NCBI GenBank assembly: GCA_020796225.1
Contig: CM036759.1
Coordinates: 62,094,590 to 62,158,589 of the forward strand
DNA from: Arion vulgaris
Taxonomy: Eukaryota; Mollusca; Gastropoda; Stylommatophora; Arionidae
Direction of reading: 5' to 3'
Length of the DNA stretch: 64,000 nt
The translations under genes and the position numbers were made by a program. The notes below the pieces were generated by a model. It did no database searches, was not told the origin of the DNA, and was given only the letters and a program-made list of their open reading frames with translations. This document shows positions 42,976 to 55,439 of the stretch, one piece after another. Numbering within the stretch: position 1 is the stretch's first letter; the number at the start of each line of letters is the position of its first letter.

Positions 42976-43314
42976 GGATCTAAGGAGTTTGTGCTTTGTT
43001 CAACACTCTCGGTGCAAGACTTGCCATTTCTGTCGACAGGTACGGTTTCCCATATGGGGCAACCCGGTACGATGCAGTCAAGCCTTCGCCTTTAGAATCT
43101 TTTGGCTGTGGTTTTCTCGACGCCTCTGTTAGTACTTTAACGCAGGTCGCGAGTTTTCTCGCGTCTAATAATAGATTGACCTATTTCCCGTGCACGAATA
43201 GTTCGAACGTCTGCAAATGACCGTTAACTAGCAAAGTTCGGTAACAAGAAGAGAGAGAGAGAGAGAGAGAAGGAGAGAGAGAGAAGGAGAGAGAGAAGGA
43301 GAGAGAGAGAGAAG

Positions 43315-43345
<31 letters not shown>

Positions 43346-43556
43346 TTTAGTGTGTGATAACTGGAATTCTCCGAAAGGAATTACTTCTTATTTTTCATGC
43401 TTATTGGTCCACATCATAGATTCCCCAACTTTTTCTACTCACCGCTCACTTTGCACAACATAAACTTTGTAACGCCCCACTCTCACCGCTCACTTTGCAC
43501 AACATAAACTTTGTAACGCCCCCTCCCCATCATAAAGTTTGCCAACGCCCTCCCCT

Positions 43557-43600
<44 letters not shown>

Positions 43601-43955
43601 TCTATTTTCACTTTGATATAGAAAATTGATATATATTTCTGTCATACATGGTCAATTTTCAAATGATTATATACATGACATAGAAAATGATGAAAAATGG
43701 ATCGTGTAAGACGGGCATAAGATGAATTAAAATGCAGAATTCAAATTTTTAATGATTATGCAATCGCAAAATCACGACCCCCTACCCAATGTTTCTGAAC
43801 CCACTATCGTCCCCCTCCCTGGAAGACTTCAGCTCCCACTTGGGGGTGGGGGGACTGCCCACTTTGGGTAACCCATGGTTTACATGATCTGATATAACCA
43901 AAACAAGGTTAGTCCTTAGATTGAAAAGGCGCGCCTTGGTCTAAAGAGACTTTAA
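42976..43955. other. Simple repeats, no gene seen
   Basis: A GA-rich microsatellite at 43247-43342, a two-copy repeat of about 42 bp (tcaccgctcactttgcacaa) at 43440-43525, and an AT dinucleotide run at about 43561-43599. The frames at 42938-43220 have no recognised domain. Confidence 0.8.
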
Positions 43956-44430
43956 TCCACTACATCATCATCATCATCATCAAGTAGCTTGTCCTTTTCG
44001 GAACCTGGCTCACATGACAGCAGTCCTGAAAACTTCTTTTCAGTGCAAGTTGACCAGCGTCAGCAGCAGTCATTCTCAGATCGTCAATGACATCTTGCAC
44101 CCATCGTCTTCTAGGTCTTCCTCTCATTCTTCTTCCAGGCATCATTCCTCCAAAACGGTTTTATCCAGCACTCATGTCGTTTGATGTGTCTGAAATATTT
44201 AATTTTCCTTGATGTTATGCTCTTTAGTAGCCACCTCTCTTTTAATATCAAGCTGTTGCAAACAGAAGCATTTATTTGTTTTCTCTGTCCATGATATTCT
44301 AAGTATTATTATGTATCATTTGCATTCAAAAGCATTAATGATCTTCTCCGCCGCTTTGTCAATGGTCCCTGTCTCACAACCATACGTTGCCAAGAAAAAA
44401 AACGCAGCCTCTTAAACATTTGATTTGTGT
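43955..44430 (-). pseudogene. LINE C-terminal end with GAT-repeat tail
   Basis: Minus strand: MMPGRRMRGRPRRRWVQDVI, DDLRMTAADAGQLALKRSFQ, DCCHVSQVPKRTS, then a TGA/ATG repeat tail (complement of 43964-43981). This C-terminal block with a trinucleotide tail is typical of non-LTR elements. The upstream part to about 44430 is decayed. Confidence 0.8.
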
Positions 44431-44446
44431 TCTTATGTCAGTTCCC

Positions 44447-44740
44447 TTCCATAGGTTGGTTAGTTCCCTTCCACAGATTAGTTCCCTTCCATAGGTTAGT
44501 TTCCTTCCACGGGTTAGTTCCCTTCCACAGATTAGTTCCCTTCCATAGGTTAGTTTCCTTCCACGGGTTAGTTTCCTTTCACAGGTTAGTTCCTTTCCAC
44601 AGGTTAGTTCCCTTCCACAGGCTAGTTTCCTTTCACAGGTTAGTTCCCTTCCACAGGTTAGTTCCCTTCCACAGGTTAGTTACCTTCCACAGGCTAGTTT
44701 CCTTTCACAGGTTAGTTCCCTTCCACAGGTTAGTTCTTTT
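44447..44740. repeat. 18-bp minisatellite
   Basis: About sixteen units of ttagttcccttccacagg with variants. The frame is open on the plus strand (RLVPFH repeats) because 18 is a multiple of three. Confidence 0.95.
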
Positions 44741-44805
44741 AGTTTTTGCAAAGCATCGACTACATAACAAATAACAAAGAAATAATGTTTAGTTTAGACG
44801 AAAGT

Positions 44806-45465
44806 TCATCATCGCCACACATAGAACCAATAAGTCATCATTGCCACACATAGAAGCAATAAGTCATCATTGCCCCACATAGAAGCAATAAATCATCATT
44901 GCCACACATAGAAGCAATAAGTCATCATTGCCCCACATAGAAGCAATAAGTCATCATTGCCACACATAGAAGCAATAAGTCATCATTGCCACACATAGAA
45001 GCAATAAGTCATCATTGCCACACATAGAAGCAATAAGTCATCATTGCCACACATAGAAGCAATAAGTCATCATTGCCACACATAGAAGCAATAAGTCATC
45101 ATTGCCACACATAGAACCAATAAGTCATAATTGCCCCACATAGAACCAATGACTCTATAAGTTCATAATTGCCCCACATAGAACCAATGACTCTATAAGT
45201 CCATCATTGCCCCACATAGAAGCAATGAGTCTATAAGTTCATAATTGCCCCACATAGAAGCAATGAGTATAAGTTCATAATTGCCCCACATAGAAGCAAT
45301 GCGTCTATAAGTTCATCATTGCCCCACATAGAACCAATGAGTCTATAAGTTCATAATTACCCCACATAGAAGCAATGAGTCTATAAGTTCATCATTGCCC
45401 CACATAGAACCAATGAGTCTGTAAGTTCATCATTGCCCCACATATAACCAATGAGTCTGTAAGTG
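44806..45465. repeat. 29-bp minisatellite grading into 38-bp units
   Basis: The left half has units gcaataagtcatcattgcca plus cacatagaa (29 bp). From about 45130 the unit lengthens to 38 bp by gaining gactctataag-type sequence. The change from short to long units inside one array shows a step in its growth. Confidence 0.95.
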
Positions 45466-45589
45466 CTCCGATGTCTTCCTCATGTCTCTTCTCTCAGCAT
45501 TAGACACCTAACGACATCAGTTCTTTGTTGGTTTACTATTCTTCTTTGGCTTACTGTATAGTGTTCTTGTCTAGCTTATACCACATTTG

Positions 45590-45640
45590 ATTTGTTATTC
45601 TTGCAGTCTGATTAGTGTTGTAGATCCACCTTCATTCTTT
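45590..45640 (+). repeat. Single diverged copy of the 33/40-bp satellite unit
   Basis: ttattcttgcagtctgatta then gtgttgtagatcc matches the 40-bp unit (tatttttgcagtctgattag, ggttgtagattc) with a few changes, 5 kb away from the array and not tandem. It may be the ancestor of the array or a dispersed escapee. Confidence 0.7.
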
Positions 45641-45899
45641 GAATCGTTTACATACAATATACCGCCTAGGACACTCAGAACATTAGTATTATCCATTGCT
45701 CAACCGCTATCTGTTCATTCATGCTTCTATATACATAAGTGTGTCCTCGCACAGAAAACAACAACTCGTGATTTGTTTCGGCCCAAACATATCCAGAAAC
45801 TCCAACCATTGTCAACCAATCATTATCACTGAGCCCAGCCCGTCTCAATCTTCATGTACATACTAATTGAGTTACTAAGGAAGCATGCATGGATAGAAG
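45641..45899. other. No recognisable feature
   Basis: Nothing recognised in either strand. Confidence 0.35.
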
Positions 45900-46600
45900 T
45901 CTCAAAAGCATAGTCAATGACAGACATGACCAGCCTGTGACATCAAATACATAGTTAGTCCTATTCGCATCACACTCGACAGAAGCTACGCAGAACAAAT
46001 TCCTATTATTGTAAATACAGAGGTCAATGCGATGATGGATGCATACACATTGGATGGTGATGCTGGGATATACACCGATGGCTGAGTGATTCAAGGCAAG
46101 AGAAGTGCGTTTGCATTTACTGCGAGTTCGCGATGCAAAAACTGTCATGGAGGACATCGGTGCCTTTGCTGTAACTACGAGCAGCTCCACAATGAAGATC
46201 ACAGCGGTAACTCTGGCGCTGAAGTGGTTGAGTACAAAGGAATTCACACATGCTTGTTTACTGAGTGAGTCAATGAGTATACTTCTGAAAACTCATTCTG
46301 GATGTATAAGGCAGGGATGACTTGTCCCATAGAGCACATCCAAAATGACCAATTTAGCCTTTAATTTTGTAACAGGACATGCAGGAGTAGAATGCAATGA
46401 GCGCACAGATCACCTGGCTGGTACAGTAGTGGTCGAGGAAGGACAGTCAATGGATAGTGTAGATATCATCAATGTCATAAGAGAAGCGAGTCGTATAGAT
46501 GACTTTTAAAACATTTATAAATCCCTGTCCGGAGTGTAGGAGAACATATGGGAAAATGGGAACTGCCAGGCACCAATACTTTGTTAGAAGCATGAGATAG
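45900..46600 (+). pseudogene. LINE-R RNase H fragment
   Basis: Plus strand: AGIYTDG then a TGA where Ser is usual, VIQGKRSAFAFTASS, and in the next frame SSTMKITAVTLALKWLSTKE and FTHACLLSESMSILLKTHSG; later NFVTGHAGVECNERTDHLAG then MDSVDIINVIREAS. These are the start (TDG), middle (Glu, SDSM-like) and end (GHAGV..NER.DxLAG) of RNase H. The SDSM Asp reads Glu here. Same family as 12560-12960. Confidence 0.8.
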
Positions 46601-47770
46601 TTGATTAAAAACATAAAGGGTTTTTAAGCCGAAGGATTGACTTCATTGCACCGGGTTTGACAACAACGAACGGGTGTGATTTGTTGTTATACGCTGGTAA
46701 ATATATTAGAAAGGAGATCGGATCCCTTATGGATCTGTCCGAAGTGTTGGGAAGATATTCTAATGATTAATCACACATAATCGTTACTTACAATACATGA
46801 TAACTGGAAGAGAGTATTAACATCCACACATAATCGTTACTTGCAAGACCTGGTAACTGAAAGAGAGAGTACTAACGTCTACACATAAACGTTACTTGCT
46901 AGACCTGGTAATGCGATATGCGGAAACCTACAAATCTGATATGGTCAAAGCGAATCAGATCCGATCTGGAGAAAACCGGGGGAGGATGCGATGATACGTA
47001 ATATATTGGCGATTCAGGACAAAGACACGTATTTATGGTATCACATAAGCAAGTAAAAGTGAATAATAAAATGATAAAACGAACACAAATCCTAGAATAG
47101 AGAGTAGGGGTATCCACAAATAATCGTTTTCTTGCAAGACTTGGTAACTAACTGGAAGAGATAAGCTAGAGATTACAGTAGTCTGGTCAGTACTAATCGA
47201 TACCTTATACGAGCTTTCCATTATCAGAACTAACCACTACACGTGTACTTTATTTCAACATCTAGTTTTCCGGTCCACATATGTGCATATGAATTTGATT
47301 ATAAATTCTGGATCGATAAACCGGCAAGTTGTGTCAAAAACAAGAAATAATTTCTCCTGGCAAGCTGATGTACCAGCTGTGTGTTGTATATATAATATAA
47401 GAGCGTTACATTTCATTGCCGATTGCTTTGCAGACGTGTATTTGTGGCTGATATCTGTTAAAGATTTCCTGCCCGGATAAGGTCTTATTGTTGAAGATGC
47501 AGATGTAAGTTTTTATGTTAGTCTGTGCTGTTTGCTAACATTCTTGTTCTCCCCTCTCCTTCCAACAGTAACTCAGTTCGTTCCCCGAGTGAAGCGATCG
47601 GGGAAATTATTCATAAGATTCTTGGTCTCAATATATAAAAACGTTGGACAGATTGCACCAGAGAAAACCAGTTCACAAACACAAATATATCAGACCAAAA
47701 ATAGCGATTTGTTCTCATGGATATATACAACATCAATAAAACCGGAACTCTAGTGTCAATAAAAGTTTTC
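46601..47770. other. Diverged direct repeats, no gene seen
   Basis: 46780-46920 has three loose repeats of cacataatcgttacttgcaa-type text, also near 47115. Frames at 47283-47480 and 47532-47753 have no recognised domain. Confidence 0.5.
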
Positions 47771-47774
47771 TCTC

Positions 47775-50366
47775 TTTGAGAGCAAGTATTATATATGTCT
47801 TTGAGAGCCAGTATTATATGTCTCTTTGAGAGCCAGTATTATATCTGTCTTTGAGAGCCAGTATTATATCTGTCTTTGAGAGCCAGTATTATATATGTCT
47901 TTGAGAGCCAGTATTATATATGTCTTTGAGAGCCAGTATTATATATGTCTTTGAGAGCCAGTATTATATGTCTCTTTGAGAGCCAGTATTATATCTGTCT
48001 TTGAGAGCCAGTATTATATCTGTCTTTGAGAGCCAGTATTATATATGTCTTTGAGAGCCAGTATTATATGTCTCTTTGAGAGCCAGTATTATATCTGTCT
48101 TTGAGAGCCAGTATTATATCTGTCTTTGAGAGCCAGTATTATATATGTCTTTGAGAGCCAGTATTATATATGTCTTTGAGAGCCAGTATTATATATGTCT
48201 TTGAGAGCCAGTATTATATGTCTCTTTGAGAGCCAGTATTATATCTGTCTTTGAGAGCCAGTATTATATCTGTCTTTGAGAGCCAGTATTATATATGTCT
48301 TTGAGAGCCAGTATTATATGTCTCTTTGAGAGCCAGTATTATATATGTCTTTGAGAGCCAGTATTATATCTGTCTTTGAGAGCCAGTATTATATATGTCT
48401 TTGAGAGCCAGTATTATATCTGTCTTTGAGAGCCAGTATTATATATGTCTTTGAGAGCCAGTATTATATATGTCTTTGAGAGCCAGTATTATATCTGTCT
48501 TCGAGAGCCAGTATTATATCTGTCTTTGAGAGCCAGTATTATATCTGTCTTTGAGAGCCAGTATTATATATGTCTTTGAGAGCCAGTATTATATCTGTCT
48601 TTGAGAGCCAGTATTATATCTGTCTTTGAGAGCCAGTATTATATCTGTCTTTGAGAGCCAGTATTATATCTGTCTTTGAGAGCCAGTATTATATCTGTCT
48701 GTGAGAGCCAGTATTATATATGTCTTTGAGAGCCAGTATTATATCTGTCTTTGAGAGCCAGTATTATATCTGTCTTTGAGAGCCAGTATTATATCTGTCT
48801 TTGAGAGCCAGTATTATATCTGTCTTTGAGAGCCAGTATTATATCTGTCTTTGAGAGCCAGTATTATATATGTCTTTGAGAGCCAGTATTATATATGTCT
48901 TTGAGAGCCAGTATTATATATGTCTTTGAGAGCCAGTATTATATGTCTTTGAGAGCCAGTATTATATCTGTCTTTGAGAGCCAGTATTATATGTCTTTGA
49001 GAGCCAGTATTATATCTGTCTTTGAGAGCTAGTATTATATCTATCTTTGAGAGCCAGTATTATATCTGTCTTTGAGAGCCAGTATTATATCTGTCTTTGA
49101 GAGCCAGTATTATATCTGTCTTTGAGAGCCAGTATTATATATGTCTTTGAGAGCCAGTATTATATATGTCTTTGAGAGCCAGTATTATATCTGTCTTTGA
49201 GAGCCAGTATTATATATGTCTTTGAGAGCCAGTATTATATCTGTCTTTGAGAGCCAGTATTATATCTGTCTTTGAGAGCCAGTATTATATCTGTCTTTGA
49301 GAGCCAGTATTATATCTGTCTTTGAGAGCCAGTATTATATATGTCTTTGAGAGCCAGTATTATATGTCTTTGAGAGCCAGTATTATATCTGTCTTTGAGA
49401 GCCAGTATTATATCTGTCTTTGAGAGCCAGTATTATATCTGTTTTTGAGAGCCAGTATTATATCTGTCTGTGAGAGCCAGTATTATATATGTCTTTGAGA
49501 GCCAGTATTATATCTGTCTTTGAGAGCCAGTATTATATCTGTCTTTGAGAGCCAGTATTATATCTGTCTTTGAGAGCCAGTATTATATCTGTCTTTGAGA
49601 GCCAGTATTATATCTGTCTTTGAGAGCCAGTATTATATATGTCTTTGAGAGCCAGTATTATATATGTCTTTGAGAGCCAGTATTATATATGTCTTTGAGA
49701 GCCAGTATTATATGTCTTTGAGAGCCAGTATTATATCTGTCTTTGAGAGCCAGTATTATATATGTCTTTGAGAGCCAGTATTATATCTGTCTTTGAGAGC
49801 CAGTATTATATCTGTCTTTGAGAGCCAGTATTATATCTGTCTTTGAGAGCCAGTATTATATCTGTCTTTGAGAGCCAGTATTATATATGTCTTTGAGAGC
49901 CAGTATTATATGTCTTTGAGAGCCAGTATTATATCTGTCTTTGAGAGCCAGTATTATATATGTCTTTGAGAGCCAGTATTATATCCGTCTTTGAGAGCCA
50001 GTATTATATCTGTCTTTGAGAGCCAGTATTATATCTGTCTTTGAGAGCCAGTATTATATCTGTCTTTGAGAGCCAGTATTATATCTGTCTTTGAGAGCCA
50101 GTATTATATCTGTCTTTGAGAGCCAGTATTATATCTGTCTTTGAGAGCCAGTATTATATCTGTCTTTGAGAGCCAGTATTATATCTGTCTTTGAGAGCCA
50201 GTATTATATCTGTCTTTGAGAGCCAGTATTATATCTGTCTTTGAGAGCCAGTATTATATCTGTCTTTGAGAGCCAGTATTATATCTGTCTTTGAGAGCCA
50301 GTATTATATCTGTCTTTGAGAGCCAGTATTATATCTGTCTTTGAGAGCCAGTATTATATCTGTCCA
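47775..50366. repeat. 25-bp minisatellite, about 104 units
   Basis: Unit tctttgagagccagtattat then atctg or atatg, with occasional 23-bp units lacking two bases (tatgtctttg). The atctg/atatg choice varies in blocks and long blocks recur, suggesting block duplication; the right 400 bp are almost pure atctg. No open frame (25 is not a multiple of three). Confidence 0.98.
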
Positions 50367-50689
50367 TCACGTGATACCCACTTCATAATGTAAGTAGAAT
50401 CATCATCATCATGAGCCATCATAGGACAAATATGACAGAAACAAACACAGTTTCACTCAGTTTTTGTTGTTCCTTTCTTTCCTTCTACATCAAATCTGAA
50501 CATTTTTCACCCTGCTCCTCATCATTATTTGTGGTGTTTTTTATATTCCTCTACATCTTTTTGCTTTTCTTTACAGTGCGGTGTCAATGGTTCCACGTCC
50601 TATCCCTCTTAATCATCTTTTACGACATACGAGAGGAGACAGTTTCTTTTCGTTGCTGTTCTCAAAACCACGCGGGATAAATTTTTCTT

Positions 50690-51060
50690 TCTTTTCTTGT
50701 CTTTAATCTTGTATTGCCTCCCAGCGTCAGGATAAGAAAACATTTATAGAACGGGCTTTTGTGAGCGCTTCATAAGTAGTGTTTCTCGCCACTTCTGTTA
50801 TTTCTGAGATCTACCTTTTGCGCGTACGGTTTTTTGCTTTGTATTCACTTTGTATCGGAGTAGCATTTCTCTTTGTGGTGCAATGTTTGTTGGTAATCTG
50901 CTTAAGTGGTCGGACCATTGAATTTCTTGTTTCCTAATGAAGTTCAGGACCCACTTTTTTTCCTGATGTCTTCATATCTCAACTGGTCTCTTCACGATAC
51001 TCCCAGCATTCTGCGTAGACACTTTATCTCTGTCGTGACTAGTTTTGTGTATATATATAT
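50690..51060 (-). pseudogene. LINE-H fragment
   Basis: On the minus strand the 3' end cgctcacaaaagcccgttct and aaatgttttcttatcctgac, preceded by the equivalents of WSDHLSRLPTN and LLRYK, aligns with 40520-40740 and 63430-63640. An AT microsatellite interrupts its left flank at 51048-51092. Confidence 0.7.
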
Positions 51061-51097
51061 ATATGAAAAAGAAATAATATATATATATATATAATCA

Positions 51098-51260
51098 TAT
51101 TGTACCGTTATACGTTACATAGAGCCTGTAAGTAATTTCTACATGTCGTTCTATCCTGGGCAACTCGTTCAATCTCTTCTATATAATTGAGTCCGATATT
51201 TCTCGTTTCTCTGATTAAAGTTCGTTTCATGGTTTCCCTAGTGCGTCCTCTCTTTCTTGA
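51098..51260 (-). pseudogene. LINE-C C-terminal fragment
   Basis: ttgtaccgttatacgttaca, gggcaactcgttcaatctct and ttgagtccgatatttctcgt match 7530-7650 and 60594-60700. Confidence 0.65.
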
Positions 51261-51424
51261 ACCATTTAGCGATTGTAGAGACGCATCGACGGCTCATTCT
51301 TCATTCCTGTCAGATGTATTATGTGATTACAACAAACCACAAGTCGATACGATGTTCTCATGCTGTTTAAATTGTGATTTTGTATTTAACTGTTGGAAGA
51401 GACGTTTCTCGTGTTCTGTTTAAA

Positions 51425-51715
51425 GAGACGTTTTTCTTGTTCTGTTGGAAAAGACGATTATCTTGTACTGGTTGAAGAGACCTTTCTCTTATTCTGTCTA
51501 CAAAGACGTTTCTCTTGTACTGTCTGAAAAGACGTTTCTCTTGTACTGTATGAAAAGACGTTTCTCTTGTACTGTATGAAAAGACGTTTCTCTTGTACTG
51601 TATGAAAAGACGTTTCTCTTGTACTGTATGAAAAGACGTTTCTCTTGTACTGTATGAAAAGACGTTTCTCTTGTACTGTCTGAAAAGAGTTTCTCTTGCA
51701 CTGAATGGATGTTAT
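51425..51715. repeat. 26-bp minisatellite
   Basis: About ten units of gacgtttctcttgtactgta plus tgaaaa; edge units are diverged (51420-51490, 51720-51830). Confidence 0.93.
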
Positions 51716-52059
51716 TGTGTACTGTTTGAAGGGCCGTTTATCTTGTTCTGTTTGAAAAAAAAACGTTACTGTTGAATTGTTTGAAGGGACGTTTCTCTTC
51801 TACTGTATGCAGTGACGTTTGCAGTAATGAAAATCGATATTATCTAGTTAAAGTACACGGCAGTACTCACGCGATAGTAGGTCGATGTGACCCAGCTGAC
51901 AGACTTGTCAATTACACAAAAAGATAAGATATCAGGTACAAAATGTCCATAACGACATCTTTATGTTTTCTACTGTCGTCGATGTTACATAACAAAGGTA
52001 GTAACGTAACCTCATGGAATCTAATAAATGTGCAATCAACACCTGTCTTGTGTAATGAA

Positions 52060-52200
52060 CATATATCTACATTCTAAGATACCCTCACCGGTGCTACGAA
52101 GTTCATGCACTACCGCTGAGGTATTCATGTGTAAGAAAGAGATCGGAGCACACATGGCTACTCACCGAAGTACGATGATGATGGTCCATTCAATCAACCA
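52060..52200 (-). repeat. S3 interspersed repeat
   Basis: On the plus strand: tcaccggtgctacgaagttc, atgcactaccgctgag, gtaagaaagagatcggagca and gatgatggtccattcaatca, the reverse of the S3 order. It splits a duplicated sequence (about 51960-52060 and 52205-52370 share atcacataacagag.cagtaacataacctcatgg), so it was probably inserted into one copy. Confidence 0.75.
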
Positions 52201-52254
52201 ATCAACCTTTAGCTATCGATATCACATAACAGAGACAGTAACATAACCTCATGG

Positions 52255-52345
52255 AATCTGATGAATGTGCAATCAACATCTATCTTGTGCAATCAACATC
52301 TATCTTGTGCAATCAACATCTATCTTGTGCAATGAACATCTATCT
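52255..52345. repeat. 20-bp repeat
   Basis: Four units of gcaatcaacatctatcttgt. Confidence 0.9.
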
Positions 52346-52484
52346 ACATTCTAAGATAGAAGTAATTCGAGTAAAGTATTGAATATCGCGGGAAAGACCT
52401 GGAATGAACTTAGCTGGCTTGCTTAAGACAGATTTTGTTGGAGAAAAATATGTTGATGCTTTAGTCTTCAAGGAGAGTTAAGTG

Positions 52485-52640
52485 AAGAAGAAATAAATAT
52501 CTTTTATAAACAGAATTAGAGAAAAGTAGAAGAAGAAATAAATATCTTTTATAAACAGAATTAGAGAAAAGTAGAAGAAGAAATAAATATCTTTTATAAA
52601 CAGAATTAGAGAAATGTAGAAGAAGAAATAAGAATGAATA
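52485..52640. repeat. 45-bp repeat, three and a half units
   Basis: Unit agaagaagaaataaatatct, tttataaacagaattagaga, aaagt. Confidence 0.95.
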
Positions 52641-53214
52641 TCTACATTGTAAAATAGATAACAAAATTAATCAAAACTGTCAAGTTTGGTGACTTTCATC
52701 AGTCAATGTTTCGGAAGATCCAGAATGTCAAGTTTCGCTATGAGTAGATGTCGTCTATTTGTTTCTAACCCCCAGAGTCTCACATAGAGTTACTGTTCTG
52801 TACTTGTGGGTGTTCGCGGCAATGAGAGAGCGGTCAGCCTTGCGTTAACAGCATTGATTGTTGGGGAGTTGCGGATGGATAAAGAGGATTTTATTTTGTC
52901 TCTTGGTGGCCTCATTTTGAATGAGGAGACTAACATTAGAGTTGAATCTATTCAGTGATTTAAAGAGTTTTAAGTTATACGTTGTTCAAGTACAACCGGA
53001 TGCTTGAGGTGCAGAGAGAGAGAGAGAGAGGAACCTATCTAACCATCAAGCCACATGAACCATCAGTATGCATACCCTTCGACAGCTGTTGGGATAGACT
53101 GAGCACCTATGTGTTTATCCGAAGTGCTATGAAGTCAGTTCAGTAACCAATACTTGGATATATTTTGTGTTTGCCAAATCAAGTCAGTTGGATCTCCTTA
53201 TGGCCTCAAGAACG
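52641..53214. other. No recognisable feature
   Basis: A short GA run near 53013-53029; nothing else seen. Confidence 0.35.
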
Positions 53215-53340
53215 AAGCTTACAGAACACGCTATGGGGTAACCCACAAGTCACCTCTTACGACATGCCTTGTAGGTCACAGTGTTACTATTCTTTGCTCC
53301 CTAGCGAGCCCCGGCAACACACGGGCGATCAGTCAGTCAA
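53215..53340 (-). repeat. S1 interspersed element, head part
   Basis: caagtcacctcttacgacat, gccttgtaggtcacagtgtt, actattctttgctccctagc and gccccggcaacacacgggcg match the complement of the S1 head. Confidence 0.75.
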
Positions 53341-54100
53341 TGACCTGTGAAAATAAAATATTTGTGAATGGGAATAAGAACAAGAATTGAGGAAAAGTTC
53401 TAACAATATTTATAGTGGACGCAAACTTAACGAGACACCGGGCGAGAAAAAAAAAACCACGAGAGTTTGCACTTTTGAAACAGCAGAAGTCGTGCGTAAA
53501 GATGTCGACTTGAAACGAGACTCGACACTTGAAACTTTCCCTAGTTCGGGCCCTGTTATCAAGTCTGGTGTACCAACTACTTTTATCTCAAACAGTGATA
53601 CTGCAACATTCGTCCGAGTTAACCGCGGGATGTGTTTACTGGTTGACGTGTGTTAGTCTTATTCATTGAATTACGTCACATTCAAGCAACAGGTTGTTGT
53701 ATGTTAGAATCAGGTAAGGGCTACTTACACATGTCATGCTGTTTGTCGTTGTTACATTGAGAGAAACAATGAACTAGTACGATGTGTGTAACTGTGTGTG
53801 TGTACTGACTAATTCAGTCATGCAGTTACAATTTGTTTCTGAGTTGAGTGTGTCACTTTTTAAGTCCCGTATTATTTCGCGCCACAGATATATGAATATG
53901 ATATCTGCAAACAAGTGTCATTAATTCTCGTCTGCATTATTTCAATCGTGTCCTTTCTTCCTTGTTGACCCAATTAAATTTTGTGCACAAGGTTGTTAGG
54001 TGCTTGTCCTGTCACCAGGATCGTAGAAATTAGGTAGGCAGGGGCGTCCACATACATTTTTTACAGGAGGTTCAAAATGAATGAAAAAATAATTGTAGTT
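53341..54100. other. No recognisable feature
   Basis: An open frame at about 53387-53656 begins at TTG, not ATG, and shows no domain. Nothing else seen. Confidence 0.35.
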
Positions 54101-54115
54101 GGCAGTTAACTACGC

Positions 54116-55126
54116 CGCCTGAGTGGTTATCAGGGCCCAAATTAGGGGTGTAAAGAATAGAACCACGAATATCGTAAGAGACGATTAAGGAGGTAGGTTG
54201 TGAGGCTATCTACCCCACTCTGTAAAAACACTAGGTAGCTACAGAAACCACAATCAAGGAAGTTCTCGGGGAAGAAGAAGGACACATGAAGCGACCCGAT
54301 GAAATCCCAAAGTAAATCAGCTGCCGGAGACGGAATTCAAGAAAATGTGGATAGAGTAGAGAGATGGGGGAAAGATGGTCTTGGAGAAGAGGGCTTGGAA
54401 GAGCTTGGTTGTGGACCTATGCTTCCCTAGCGGTGAAGGATAAAGAAGTTAACTAAGTAGAAATGGAGAAGAGGGCTTGGAAGAGCTTGGTTGTGGACCC
54501 ATGCTTCCCTAGCGGTGACCGATAAAGAAAAAGTTAACTAAGTGGAAATGGAGAAGAGGGCTTGGAAGAGCTTGGTTGTGGACTCTATGCTTCCTAGCGG
54601 TGAAGGATAAAGAAGAAGTTAACTAAGTGGAAATGGAGAAGAAGGCTTGGAAGAGCTTGGTTGTGGACCCATGCTTCCCTAGCGGTGAAGGATAAAGAAG
54701 AAGTTAACTAAGTGGAAATGGAGAAGAAGGCTTGGAAGAGCTTGGTTGTGGACCCATGCTTCCCTAGCGGTGAAGGATAAAGAAGAAGTTAGCTAAGTGG
54801 AAATGGAGAAGAAGGCTTGGAAGAGCTTGGTTGTGGACCTATGCTTCTCTAGCGGTGAAGGATAAAGAAGAAGTTAACTAAGTAGAAATGGAGAAGAAGG
54901 CTTGGAAGAGCTTGGTTGTGGACCCATGCTTCCCTAGCGGTGAAGGATAAAGAAGAAGTTAGCTAAGTGGAAATGGAGAAGAAGGCTTGGAAGAGCTTGG
55001 TTGTGGACCCATGCTTCCCTAGCGGTGAAGGATAAAGAAGAAGTTAACTAAGTGGAAATGGAGAAGAGGGCTTGGAAGAGCTTGGTTGTGGACCTATGCT
55101 TCCCTAGCGGTGACCGATAAAGAAAA
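54116..55126 (+). mobile_element. Composite retroposon (S1 head plus LINE-B 3' end) expanded into an 85-bp array
   Basis: Flanked by agttaactacgc at 54104-54115 and 55127-55138. It starts with an S1-type head (gcctgagtggttatcagggc, ggtgtaaagaatagaaccac) and moves into a LINE-B 3' end (about 54350-54440, encoding a RAWKSLVV..MLP-like end). From about 54380 on, nine to ten 85-bp units follow, each containing the LINE-B end (gagggcttggaagagcttgg, ttgtggacc.atgcttccct), the tail gataaagaagaag, then ttaactaagtggaaatgg, which is target-like and flank-like sequence. The last unit joins the true flank cgcggaaatgtagaagacc. Confidence 0.85.
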
Positions 55127-55138
55127 AGTTAACTACGC

Positions 55139-55439
55139 GGAAATGTAGAAGACCAGATTCACATACAACTGTGTTGTCAAAATATCATTTTTCAGGGGGT
55201 GGTACTTGCCTCACCCACCTCACCCACCCTTGCCTTAAAGTTTGGATGCCCATGTAGGTAGGCTAGTAATATTATTTAATAAGCAGACCATTTAAAGACA
55301 TTACTACACCTGTCAATGTTTTTTTGATAGATATAAATACGAAATTGTTTTTTTTTAAAATTTTATAACATGTTTATACAAACGAATAAAAAATGTGTTC
55401 TTTTAAAAAGTCAATTAATGGTGTCTTCGCATGAAACTT
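55139..55439. other. No recognisable feature
   Basis: AT-rich; a phrase ctcacccaccttgccttaaa-like near 55215 resembles 41780, but I could not define a repeat. Confidence 0.35.

Noticed and set aside
44427..44774. RLVPFH repeat frame
   Set aside because: An 18-bp array with a chance open frame; the same array has no conserved start or end.
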